From Arctopsyche grandis (Eukaryota; Arthropoda; Insecta; Trichoptera; Hydropsychidae), in assembly GCF_051622035.1 (NCBI RefSeq), contig NC_135366.1, positions 4,185,001-4,249,000 on the forward strand: a stretch of DNA of 64,000 nt. Direction: 5' to 3'. Position 1 is the stretch's first letter. Each line of letters opens with the position of its first letter. The position numbers were made by a program, and so were the translations under genes. The notes below the pieces were generated by a model. The model did no database searches, had not been told where the DNA came from, and was given only the letters and a program-made list of their open reading frames with translations. Positions 45,322 to 56,170 of this stretch are shown piece after piece.

Positions 45322-46090
45322 TCTCTGAGTACCCAGATTGAGTGGAGTTTTAAAGCCCAAGTACATACACCGGATAAGACTTACGGCAGAGAAAATGCAC
45401 CGGACAATATTTCATATCCTTTGTGACAATTCTGAAGTTTGAGCTCGTTTAATCTCGGATAGTTCGAAATTCTAATGAAAAATTCAAAGTCCAGCAACCC
45501 TAGATAGGTCATAAATCACGCTGGATGCAAATTATCTGTTCTCAACTTTGGAAATGGTAATTTATTATCAAATCGATGATTCCATGAGTCTCAATTGGTA
45601 AAACTCTTTTTAGAGTGTGCTATACAGATCAAGAAATATCAATAATAAAAACATAATTATTATATACTTGTTGTATTACCCAGCTTCGCTCAGTATCTGT
45701 AATATAAACAGCTTAAACAAGGCGAATCTAATAGTAAATATTCATTTGTTTTTTTATTAAATTTATTTGAATGGAAAAAATATATATGGAATCGTCGTCA
45801 TAGAAACTTTATTTTGTTTTCGATGTTCCCAAACAAAAATACTTAAATACATACATATATGAATACAAAGTCTCTTTCAAAATTATATATTAGATAAATG
45901 CTTTTTATTATTAAGAAATTATTATTTTTTTACATATATGTATACCAACAAGGTTTTACAGGTAACCCCAATGCGCCTTCCTGGCCAATTACAAACATTG
46001 CAGCATTTTTCAAATTAACGAGACATCTATGAATTGTACATAAATGTTATTGTACATTAATCTCAAATAGTGGTGACATAGTAGATAGGA
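45322..46090. repeat. Segmental repeat, copy 2
   Basis: Partner of 35466-36375; see there. Small deletions relative to copy 1 occur near 45488 and 45905. Confidence 0.75.
45667..45894 (-). mobile_element. Non-autonomous Helitron-like element
   Basis: Duplicate of 35829-36056, carried along by the segmental repeat. The 3' end is mutated (AACAAG in place of AACTAG). Confidence 0.6.
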
Positions 46091-46840
46091 AGGATATTTA
46101 GCCAATTTTACCGAGAACCGTTTCAATAATGAAATCAGAGGAAATTGGCAAACTCTGGCAACACAAATCCAGGTCTGACAAGCAGCACTACAGATATACT
46201 CAGAAAAATAATTTTCAATCGAGGTCAGCTCATGGGATCGAACCCAGCGCCTCTCACAATACATCTTATATCTATTTTAATAGCTAATGATCTACTGATC
46301 ATTTTCTATTTTACAATTTTAATTTAATTTGGTTAGTAATCATAGTACAAATTATATTATTATAATGTTAATGTACAGCATAATAGGAAAAATAGTTCAA
46401 AAATCTATTTACAATTCTTATAAATGCTCATAATACATCTAATACATAATATTAATTAAAGACTCTCTAAATTCGATGATCTAAAGCAGATTGTGTTATA
46501 CCTGAAGGGTATAGACATTTTGTTGTAATCACCGAGACTCTTCACAAGTCTGTTAGTATGGTTATTAGTGATTCTGTCATAGAATCTACTGGTTAGTTTG
46601 TTAGTAATGTCTGTAACAAACGGAATATTATATATGGAATGCAGTCTTTTCAAGTTAGTATACATATATGGGTGTATTATAAATTATTTTTAGGGATTTA
46701 TTTTGTATTACTTGGAGCTTGGAAAGGTTAGTATTGGAGGCGTTATTCCATACAGGTGAAGCATAGGTTAATATATATAGCATAATATAGATTATTTTTT
46801 GTTTTCGTTACATCAAATTACAGACAGCATTGCTCGGGTG
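45895..46840 (-). mobile_element. Jockey-like retrotransposon 3' end with nested SINE
   Basis: Minus-strand frames at about 46820-46455 read LTYASPVWNNASNTNLSKLQ, then IQNKSLKIIYNTP, then LHSIYNIPFVTDITNKLTSR and FYDRITNN, ending LESL-stop: a Jockey-type ORF2 C-terminus with at least one frame break. Its 3'UTR continues to 45895 and is interrupted at about 45949-46260 by a SINE. The uninterrupted 3'UTR is visible at 28740-28850. Confidence 0.7.
45949..46260 (-). repeat. tRNA-derived SINE copy, inserted in Jockey 3'UTR
   Basis: Reverse copy of the SINE: 3' end CCTTGTTGGTAT and GTAAAACCT at the low-coordinate side, core TTGCCAATTTCCTCTGATTT, and B-box remnant GGTTCGATCCCATGAGCTGA at about 46227-46246. 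The A-box part is missing. Confidence 0.65.
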
Positions 46841-46924
46841 GACTTTTTTGCTGTTGAAAAAAATAATCTTAAAAGTACCCATCCAAAACCCATCTACGGA
46901 GCAAGTTTCAATATGATTATTATT

Positions 46925-47285
46925 TTTTAAGGCTTAGCAGGTAATCCCAACGCGCCTTCTTGTCTAATTATAATTAAAGAGTAATTTTACAAAGCATCAT
47001 AGAAACATCTATGGGTAAATTTGACAAAAAAATTTGCAGTATTTTATAAATCAGCGAATTTGAGATGCTGGAAACTCGAATTTTTGCGAGGAATAGAACA
47101 AGGTTGCCAATTTTTGGAACCGTTTCAATAAAATTAGATAAATTGTTAAACCATGATAGGAAACTATCGACATAGAGTCACATACCCAAGGTTTGGCTAG
47201 CAGCACCGGGCCATGGAATGAGCCCGTGGCCTCTCATTTGAAAGTACTACATGCTCACCACTGATCTATGCTGTTGGTTATAATA
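46925..47285 (-). repeat. tRNA-derived SINE copy
   Basis: Reverse copy: 3' part GGTAATCCCAACGCGCCTTC, core GGTTGCCAATTTTTGGAACC, and tRNA-like head reversed (ACCAACAGCATAGATCAGTG) at the high-coordinate end. Confidence 0.6.
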
Positions 47286-48899
47286 TAGTGTATCAATTTT
47301 ATGCTCTTAAGATAAAAATTGTGTATTTCCATAGGGGAAAAACAAATATATTATTCAATACAAAAAAACAATAGCTGAATTGCCTGGCGTTGTTCGGACG
47401 GGTGAAAGTTAGAAATTTAGATTTGTTAGAGATCAAACAATCATTCGTATTTACATAAATGAAGATCGAACGCCATTATCGTTTAAAAATATTAATAAAA
47501 CTGTTGTAATTGTATGTAACGTTTAAAATTACGAATGGGTGGCGTGAATGTCATTGCAATACGCTGGCTGTCATCACGTCGATTTGACAGACGATTCTGA
47601 TGAAATTTTAATATTTAAATTCCTCTATCGTCATGTCTGAGACATTTGCTTACTTTAATGATAGCTAACCCACATATATCAGTAAAACATCAAAGCGAAA
47701 GAATGCAAGTGGTTCAAAATCAGCTCACAAATTTTGCGTTGCGAACAAACATCTGATGATACTAACTTATATATATATAGTAACAAAATAAAATGATTTC
47801 ATTCACATACAAATTAAATCAAAACCTCTCTTAGTGGCATTTTGTAGGACAATTTAGTATTTCATTCTTATAAAATAAACACGTATGCATATCCTTTTTT
47901 TTCTTGTAAATTTTACATTTAATAAAATTCACATCATCAAATCGCCAACGGGCAATTATATCGTATTTTACATAAAATATAATATAATTATATATATGTA
48001 ATATAAATTATATTATTCTACAGAATGAAAATGTGGCTATAGAATTTGAGCCCGGATTGTCCTACATATATTATATTTCAATTATTATACCAGAAACGTG
48101 CTTAGCGAAGCACGGCTTGGGACTAAGCTTGAAGAGGCTACAAACGCGATAAACGAGAGAGGTGTGATTCTGGCAGGTTATTCTTATCGTGGCTACTACC
48201 CTCATATTATAAGGACCTATTTTCAGATATTCCCAACCAAGGTACCTCTATTTAACCTTTTCCTTTTTGAACTGTCAACCTCGCACACTCCATTCGCCTA
48301 CATACGTACATATAATACAAAGTACCTGACGGTGAACGTTTGAAACACGTATTTTTCAAATGTGAAAATTTATAATGAAATCAAAATTAAAATACAAAAT
48401 TACCACTTAAATATTAATCATAAAGATATGTTTCTAATATTTCTGTAAAAATATATTAGAAAATCGTATTATTACAGTTATAAAAAAATATTTGAAAGTT
48501 GAAAAGTTTGCGCTCTGACTGACGTCTGACTACTGCTATCAATAATTCGATATTTTTTTCGAATGTTCAACTAAATTTAAAATATTTCAGTGAATATTAT
48601 ACTGGAGACATTTTTATGTCAAATTTTACAAATCATCGCGTAAATTTTAAACCCAAAAAAGGGATCACTGTAGATGTAAAATAAAAACAGCGAATGACTC
48701 GCGTAAAAAGATTAAGCGTTGACGTTAAGACTTTAAAACAACACCAAAAATTAATTAATATCAAATGAATTGTGTTTTTTTCTTCATATAAATAAAGTCT
48801 AGATAATATAAAGCGTACTTCGATATAATAATAAGAATGAAATTAAAATTAAAAGTATTTAAAAAATAATTGAGAAAAATTCAAATAAATATTATGTTA
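47286..48899. other. AT-rich region without a supported gene
   Basis: An 81-codon plus-strand frame at 48098-48343 begins in sequence that looks like a repeat end (CGTGCTTAGCGAAGCACGGC, a hairpin). It matches no family I recognise, so it is not called. Otherwise only AT-rich DNA. Confidence 0.4.
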
Positions 48900-49144
48900 T
48901 TAGTTGTTTCACCCGGCTTCGCTCAGTATTTGTAATATAAACAGATAAAACATGGCGAATCTAAGAGTTTCATGTGTTTTTTAATAAAATTTATTTGAAT
49001 TGAAAAAAAATATATATATATCGAATCGAAACCATATCGAATCATTATCATAGAAACTTTCATCTGTTTTCAATGTTATCAACCAACATTACATACTTAC
49101 ATACATATGTAGTTACAAAGTCTCTTTCGAAATTATATACCAGA
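48900..49144 (-). mobile_element. Non-autonomous Helitron-like element
   Basis: The minus-strand 5' TC (49144) is preceded by A, and the 3' end GAGCGAAGCCGGG then TGAAACAACTAA is followed by T. CTAA fits the CTRR rule. 245 bp. Confidence 0.6.
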
Positions 49145-49192
49145 TATATACACAGTTTTAATATGATTGAACAGGCAACCATTGAAAATTAC

Positions 49193-49788
49193 AGTCATCA
49201 TCATCATCATCCACAGCTGCTCACCATCCACTGCTGGATGAAGGCCTCTCCAACACGCTTCCACTCGTCTCTGTTTTGCGCAACTCTCATCCAACTCACC
49301 ACACACAATTTCCTAATTTCATCTACCCATCTTCCCTGCGGTCTTCCTTTTACCTTTTTGCATTCTCTCGGGTACCATTCTAGCACTTCTTTTGTCCACC
49401 TTTTGTCAATTCTCCTAGCCACGTGGCCCGTCTATTGCCATTTAAACTTCTTTACTCTATCCACTGTGTCCACAACCCTTGTCATATTTCTCACCCACGT
49501 GTTCCGCTTCCTGTCTTTCCTCGTTATACCGAGCATACAGCGTTCCATGCTTCTTTGAGTGTGTTAGACTTGTCTCAATGTCCAAGTTTCACATTCATAC
49601 GTCATCACTGGCAAAACGTATTGATCGAAGATCTTTTTCTTCAGGCAGAGTGGCATTTTTGATTGAAAAACAACATTCATTCGTCCAAATGCACTCCATA
49701 CTAATTTCATACGTCTCTTTATTTATATTTCTTTATTTGGCCTAAATCTAAATAATTATTGACTACGTTTACTATTTTATCATCTACT
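49193..49788 (-). mobile_element. RTE retrotransposon, 5'-truncated and decayed
   Basis: Matches the last ~590 bp of the intact RTE (31003-31650), including the ATG-repeat tail. Frames carry RRIDKRWTKEVLEWYPRE, GRPQGRWVDEIRK and the C-terminal AFIQQWM, interrupted by frameshifts. Truncation at about 49788 fits incomplete reverse transcription. Confidence 0.75.
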
Positions 49789-49859
49789 TTTAAACATTTT
49801 AATCCATCAAGATCCGAACATCACTCTTCCAGTGAGCCAATACAAACGTACGTACATAC

Positions 49860-50667
49860 TAGGGTTTTTGATTTCCCGAACTTTTTCAATTCCCGGGAAA
49901 CGGGACGAAACCCCAGCTCGTTCCCGAGATTCCCGGGATCCCGGGACACATGTAATAAAGCTTTTTTTTTTAATCTAATATATTTTTTATTAATAAAAAA
50001 ATATTTATTTACAAAACAATACACAATATATGTATGTACATATCTATTAACTCGAAAAAATGTAATTATAAAAGTAAACTTATTTAAAGTAGCTTCCTAA
50101 GAATACTAAAATATTTAAATGAGAATCCGAAAGTTTGATTTAGAAACTAGATTTGGTACAAAAATTTTCAGCAATGGAAAAAACTCTTTCAGTTTCGGTT
50201 AGATTTATTGTTAAAAGGAACGAAAACATTTTTTTTTAATTATCGGTTTTTTCTCCTGTCGGCATGTATATTTTAATTTATCTATATTTTAAGTCGAGGT
50301 TTTTTTTATTTACGTTATTTTGTATATTCGTCATTGCTAACTCCTTATTTAATTCTTCATTCATCGTCAAACACACAATTGTTTCATCTTCATCCGAATG
50401 TAAAAGAGTTTATTCCATTTTGGAATCGTCAATACAAAAAGGATAATAATCGTTTCATAATAGTTTCACCGTAGGATATACATTCGCTTTTATTACAACA
50501 TTATAAGAATGTTTTGTTCGGTATAAAATCAGAATTATTTAAAATTTGTGTTACAAAAATCAGTTTTAGGCTTTAATTTTTGAGAATATTTCCGGGACAC
50601 GGGACAACAAAAATTCCGTGAATTCCCGGGAATGTCTGTCCCGGGTCGACCCGGGTCAGAAACCCTA
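49860..50667 (-). mobile_element. hAT-type transposon with perfect 8-bp target duplication
   Basis: Flanks GTACATAC (49852-49859 and 50668-50675) are identical. Ends TAGGGTTTTTGA and TCAGAAACCCTA are inverted. The subterminal regions are rich in CCCGGGA motifs. On the minus strand about 50210-50095 reads LTETERVFSIAENFCTKSSF then KLSDSHLNI, the hAT C-terminal dimerisation motif, after LLHSDEDETIVCLTMNEEL. The rest of the transposase is deleted. Confidence 0.8.
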
Positions 50668-50675
50668 GTACATAC

Positions 50676-51258
50676 TCGTGTGTTGTACATTTGAAGCAAA
50701 CCATTTAAATATAATATAATAAATTTAAATCAAGCATCAAATACAATAAAGCAGAATCATAAAATGCACGATCACATTGCCATTACCGATAATGATCACA
50801 TTAAATCATATTTATAAGCGCATAGCTACTTATTGTCAATTAGAATCACATCACATACGTTAATAGAACGAACACAATAGACCGCTTCGATACTTACCAA
50901 TTCACACTAACTTACACATATACATACATATGTATATATATATACAACATATTGTCTATCGATTCGGATGCTGTTTAAAGTATCCGAATAATCTTCTCGA
51001 ATAGTTTGCCGTGAGTTCTTGACAGTCGGTTAAATTGTTTCGCGAAAGAGGGGACGACAACAGACGCTCCAAAGTTTTCAGATGATTTCTTAGACGTGTA
51101 ATGTATCTGGTATGTTTGTATATATGTATGTGTGCATGTACGTATGTATGTATGTATGTATGCATATTGAGAAGCTTTCAATCTGTCGGAGTTTGAAGTT
51201 TCACCGCGAGATCAATTGTCAAATCGAAGCGTAACAAAAACAAAGTTTGCGCACTCAC
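50676..51258. other. AT-rich region without a supported gene
   Basis: Two overlapping minus-strand frames near 50960-51180 (ending YFKQHPNR and LFEKIIRIL) lie downstream of the candidate exon 51259-51487. Neither joins it in phase through an obvious acceptor, so neither is called. A TATG microsatellite lies near 51121-51165. Confidence 0.35.
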
Positions 51259-51487
51259 GTTTTCGTTCAAGTATAATAATAGATATAAGCATCGGGTCTT
51301 CTCTCCATTGTCGATCAAAAGTTTTCCTCTGGATGAAGAATGGAGAAGGTCGTAGTCCTTTGTAGCATTTGTCCGTCATCTTCTCATCGTGAACCTTTTT
51401 TCTGATATCTCTTGTTTGGCGAAAGGAACGTGCAGCTTTCACTTTTTCACGTTTCATGATGTCTTTAAATTTGAATGAAAAATGGCA
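51259..51487 (-). CDS. Candidate internal exon of an unrecognised basic protein
   Basis: A minus-strand segment open throughout is bounded by a very strong acceptor (TTTTTTTTCCAG before 51487) and a strong donor (AAAAC|GTGAGT after 51259). It reads CHFSFKFKDIMKREKVKAAR, then SFRQTRDIRKKVHDEKMTDK, then CYKGLRPSPF and RQWREDP. The composition is basic and non-repetitive, unlike the neighbouring TE frames. I do not recognise the family. The ATG at 51457 could be a start if the exon is the first coding one. Partner exons were not found with confidence. Confidence 0.35.
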
Positions 51488-53008
51488 CTGGAAAAAAAAT
51501 TGAATATTTATTATTTTTTTATATAAAATTTAAATTTTATTAAAAGCTGCCCGAAGCGAAACCTATGGCTTTAAACTTGTACATACATATATAAATTTAT
51601 AAATTGTAATTTTTTTAAATCATATCCTATAGATAATATCACTATTCTGTCTGTGTGTCTGTCTGAGATAACGCTCGCTATTGCGGACATACACACAATA
51701 ACTCCTTTAAGTTTCATCGAAATATAATAGATTGAATGGTATAGGAACGCATACGTGACAGACAAACAGACTAACATTGATTTTTACAAGCCTCTTCTTA
51801 CTTCACTTACGATTTTTATTTATGTACATATGTACATATATAGATTGTTTTTAACGCTTTTATCGACCGATATGCTGTTTATTTTTTACACTTAAATTAT
51901 ACTAGGATGCAATTAGTAAAATAAGTGAGTAGATGATTCAGACGATGATGATGATGATGATGATGATGATATATATTGTTTTATATGAAAAAAAAAACGG
52001 TAAAAACTACCTACCTACCTACCTATGCTACATATAAACAATATGAAACACCTTTGGAAAAATTAATTTAATAATGAATTAATTAAATAAATTTTGAATA
52101 GATGGCGGTAAATTCTTAGCCTAGAGGAAACATTAGTAGCGATCAGTATATATATATATAAGCTTTTTTCTTGTGTTATTGTATTCGTATTATATTCGTG
52201 TATACGTTTTGGCAGTTATCTCAGACAGACAGACGGAATAGAGTTATTATATACATACATGTATGATATGATGATGATGCTCCTTCTCATCTGAATGAAA
52301 CTATATTACAAATAAAGACAATTGTTACAATTTGGGTTTTCAATGAGTGATACTAAACCTACATATATCAAAAATTGATATTTCAGATTATCACGGTTTT
52401 TCAATTATTCGGTTCCGTGCTCCCCAGCATTAGCCAGGATATTCGAGATCACACTGTATGTATGTATATGTAGAATACACGAAGACGTCAGAATACCCCG
52501 CTGATGATTTACAGTTGAAATCGAACCCGAAGCAGTTAACCCATCAAAATTTGGCAAGCGGCCTTTCAAATCATACGAGCCCATTCACACGTGAGCCGGA
52601 AGAGAGCTCGACGAAATTTGTTTATTTGACTTAATTGATTGGCCGGCGTTTGCGGGCGCGTATTTTCGTTTCGTTTGAGAACATCTGGATCTTTGTGTGT
52701 ACACACATATGTACATACATACGTACGTGCATACATATGCACATATGGATGCGTCTCCTATTTTCGTCCATTAGTCCAGATCGTGACTGGACCGTTTCAC
52801 ACTCTTTAGCGGGCCGTTAATGACCTCCCCTTTTAAACATCGCCGACACCTCTTAAAACCACGTGAAGGTCGAAAAGCGGAAATTGAAATACGGGAATTC
52901 GATCGGAATGTGCGACCGTTAAATACATATGTCCGTGACTCTGCTTTAAATGGAGCAATTATCGACACTAGCTGCTACATACATACATACACACTATATA
53001 CATATATA

Positions 53009-53082
<74 letters not shown>

Positions 53083-53085
53083 TTT
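51488..53085. other. Repeat-bearing region without a supported gene
   Basis: 51541-51785 resembles the tail of an insect repeat (GTCTGTCTGAGATAAC and GACAGACAAACAGAC motifs). 51866-51936 is shared with 34420-34490, followed by a GAT trinucleotide run (51941-51970). 52560-52975 is less AT-rich, with short frames on both strands but no splice context. 53012-53075 is an AT microsatellite. Confidence 0.4.
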
Positions 53086-53503
53086 TGCAGCATAGCTCGG
53101 TCGTTAAGCTTCTTCTTAGCACCGAAAGGCGCCGTGTTCGATCCCATGAGCTGACCTCGATTGAAAAATATTTTTCTGAGTATATCTGTAGTGCTGCTGG
53201 TCAGACCTGGATTTTTGTGCTCCATGTCGATCGTTTCCTATCAGAGTTTGCCAATTTTCTCTGATTTCATTGTTGAAATGGTTCCCGATTAAAAATTGGC
53301 TAAAATCCTTCCTACCTACTATGTCACCACTATTTGAGTATAATTAATGTACAATTCATAGATGTCTCGTTAATTTTGCGAGTTTTCAGTGTCTCGTAAT
53401 TCAGCGACTAGTATAATAAAAATCCTGTATTGTTTGTAATTGGCGCAATGGGGTTTACCTGTAAGGCCTTCCTGGTATAAATAAATAAATAAAAATAAAT
53501 ACT
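53086..53503 (+). repeat. tRNA-derived SINE, most complete copy
   Basis: The head carries an A-box (ATAGCTCGGTC, 53092-53102) and a B-box (GTGTTCGATCCC, 53134-53145) at the spacing of an internal RNA polymerase III promoter. The body follows (GTAGTGCTGCTGGTCAGACC, GTTTGCCAATTTTCTCTGAT, GGCGCAATGGGGTTTACCTG), ending in an AAAT repeat tail. Other copies in the window are at 5638, 20372, 36228, 45949, 46925 and 63520. Confidence 0.75.
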
Positions 53504-53580
53504 AGTGTGTACTGGTCAGCGTTGCATTTTCAATCGAAATACATACAATTCTGCTGCACTAGATTTGATTTTATAATTAC

Positions 53581-53971
53581 ACTGAGCAACAAAAAAAAAT
53601 CTAAACTGAGTTTGAACCAATAAATTTGCATGTGACATTGATGTGTGCTGTGTAAAAAATATGCATTTTTGACTTTTAAAATTCGCTAGATAAATAATTA
53701 ATAAAGTATTTCAAAGCAATATCAAATCACAATTAATAAAAAAAACATTTGACTATTGATTCCAAAACTCACTTTTGGCACAACAATATTAGATTTTGGG
53801 TTAAAGACTGCAAAAGTCAAAAATCTGTAAAAAATGCTTACCTATATATCTCATAAACGAGAAGAAGTCAACAAAAATCGTTGTCTCATTCGAATTTAGT
53901 GGGTTAAACTTAGTATAATTTGATAAATCTCCGCTTCGGTAAGAAAAAAAAGTGATTTCTGTTGCTCAGTG
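53581..53971. mobile_element. MITE with CACTGAGCAACA ends
   Basis: CACTGAGCAACAAAAA (53581) and TTTCTGTTGCTCAGTG (ending 53971) form terminal inverted repeats of 16 bp with one mismatch. 391 bp, AT-rich, non-coding; related to 12712-13043. It abuts the left edge of the satellite array. The family is not determined. Confidence 0.65.
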
Positions 53972-56170
53972 CTATTTAAATAATAACGGAAAAACAAACT
54001 CACCCGGCCCGTTTGTTTTTAAAATGAGGCCCTTCGACCTCTTTCTAAACACATCTATGTATAGTCTAATACACGGTATCTTGAGATTTGATGGTTATAT
54101 ATTTACAACTGTGGGTTTGTATAGCGGATAAGGGCACTTTTCTGGCGTCGCCCGGGCACTTTCGTATTGGGCACTTCGATCTCAAGTTGGTGGGTATCAT
54201 GAGTTAGTGGGCAAAACCAAAACCCTTCTAAAACACGTATACAGTCTAGGTTTAGGGTAGCGCGACATAATTTTCCAAATTTGACTTCAATATGGAAAAC
54301 TGTGGAATTGCAAAGCGCAAAACTCAATCACCTGACGTTACCCTGGCTGATTCATATAGCGCTCTTTCAATATTTGCCAAAGCACGTATGTAGTATAAGG
54401 AAGGGTAACGTAAGATTGTACCTATTCCAAAGTATGAAGATTTTACATTGATTAATTATAGGGTTTCAAAGCATAAAAAAAAATTTGCCTGGCGTTGCCC
54501 GGGCACTTTCAAATGGGCCTCTTTGACCTTAAACTCCGATCTCTTCTAAAAATACGTCTAAAGTCTAGGTCAGGGCACTGCGAGATGGTGTACACCAAAT
54601 TTGACTGTTCTACATATGTAAATATGTTGAAAGTTGTAGAATTGCATAGCGGAAAAACACAATCGCCTGGCATCGCCCGGGTTCTTTGGTATACGACTTT
54701 TTGATCTCAGTCTCTGACTACTTTTAAAATACACCCGTCAATTATCGAAGTAAGAGTACAATGAGGTAGTAGACCAAATTTGACTGTTCTATATTTTAAA
54801 TTGTGGATTTGTATAGCGGAAAAACACACTCGCCTAGCCTCGCCCGGGCTGTTTCGTATAGACCTTAAGTTACAATCCTTGCCGAAATACGTCCATAGTC
54901 TAAATAAGGGTACCATGAAATAGTATACCAAATATGACGCCTCGACCTTTATTAATTGTAGAATTGCATAGCGGAAAACTACACTCGCCCGGCGTCGCCC
55001 GGGCACTTCGTATGATCATTTTTGATCTTAAACTCTGATCTCTTCTAAAATACGTATACAATCTACATAGGTAAGGATACTAGGAAATGATGTATACTAA
55101 ATTTGACCGATCTATATTGAAAGATGTAGAATTGCATAGTGGAAAAACACACTCGCCTGGCGTTACCCGGGCACTTTCGTATAGCGCTATTTGATCTTAA
55201 GTTACAATCCATGTCAAAACATGTCTACATATAGTCTATATAAGGATACCATGAAACAGTCTACCAAATATGACGCCTCGACCTTTATTAATTGTAGAAT
55301 TGCATAGCGGAAAACTAAACTCGCCCGGCGTCGCCCGGGAACTTCATATGAGCCTTTTTGATCTTAAACTCTGATCTCGTCTAAAATACGTATACAATCT
55401 AGGTAAGGGTACTACGAAATGATGCAAACCATATATGACCGATCAATATTGAAAGACGTAGAATTGCATAGCGGAAAAACACACTCGCCTGGCGTTACCC
55501 GGGCACTTTCGTATAGCGCTATTTGATCTTAAGTTACAATCCAAGCCAAAACATGTCTACATATAGTCTATATAAAGATACCATGAAACAGTCTACCAAA
55601 TATGACGCCTCGACCTTTATTAATTGTAGAATTGCATAGCGGAAAACTAAACTCGCCCGGCGTCGCCCGGGCACTTCATATGAGCCTTTTTGATCTTAAA
55701 CTCTGATCTCGTCTAAAATACGTATACAATCTAGGTAAGGGTACTACGAAATGATGTACACCAAATTTGACCGATCCATATTGAGAGATGTAGAATTGCA
55801 TAGCGGAAAAACACACTCGCCTGGCGTCGCCCGGGCACTTCGTATGATCATTTTTGATCTTAAACTCTGATCTCGTCTAAAATACGTATACAATCGTCGT
55901 CCGGGCACTTTCGTATACCGCTATTTGATCTTAAGTTACAATCCATGCCAAAACATGTCTACATATAGTCTATATAAGGATACCATGAAATAGTATACCA
56001 AATATGACGCCTCGACCTTTATTAATTGTAGGATTGCATAGCGGAAAACTACACTCGCCCGGCGTCGCCGGGGTACTTCGTATGATCCTTTTTGATCTTA
56101 AACTCTGATCTCTTCTAAAATAGTATACAATCTAGGTAAGGGTACTACGAAATAATGCAAACCATATATA

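Noticed and set aside
48098-48343. 81-codon frame MLSEARLGTKLEEATN...
   Set aside because: Starts in a hairpin repeat end, lacks recognisable motifs and is short; kept only as a note.
53086-53160. Possible true tRNA gene
   Set aside because: A- and B-boxes are present, but the cloverleaf is not complete and the sequence continues into a SINE body with a tail and sibling copies.
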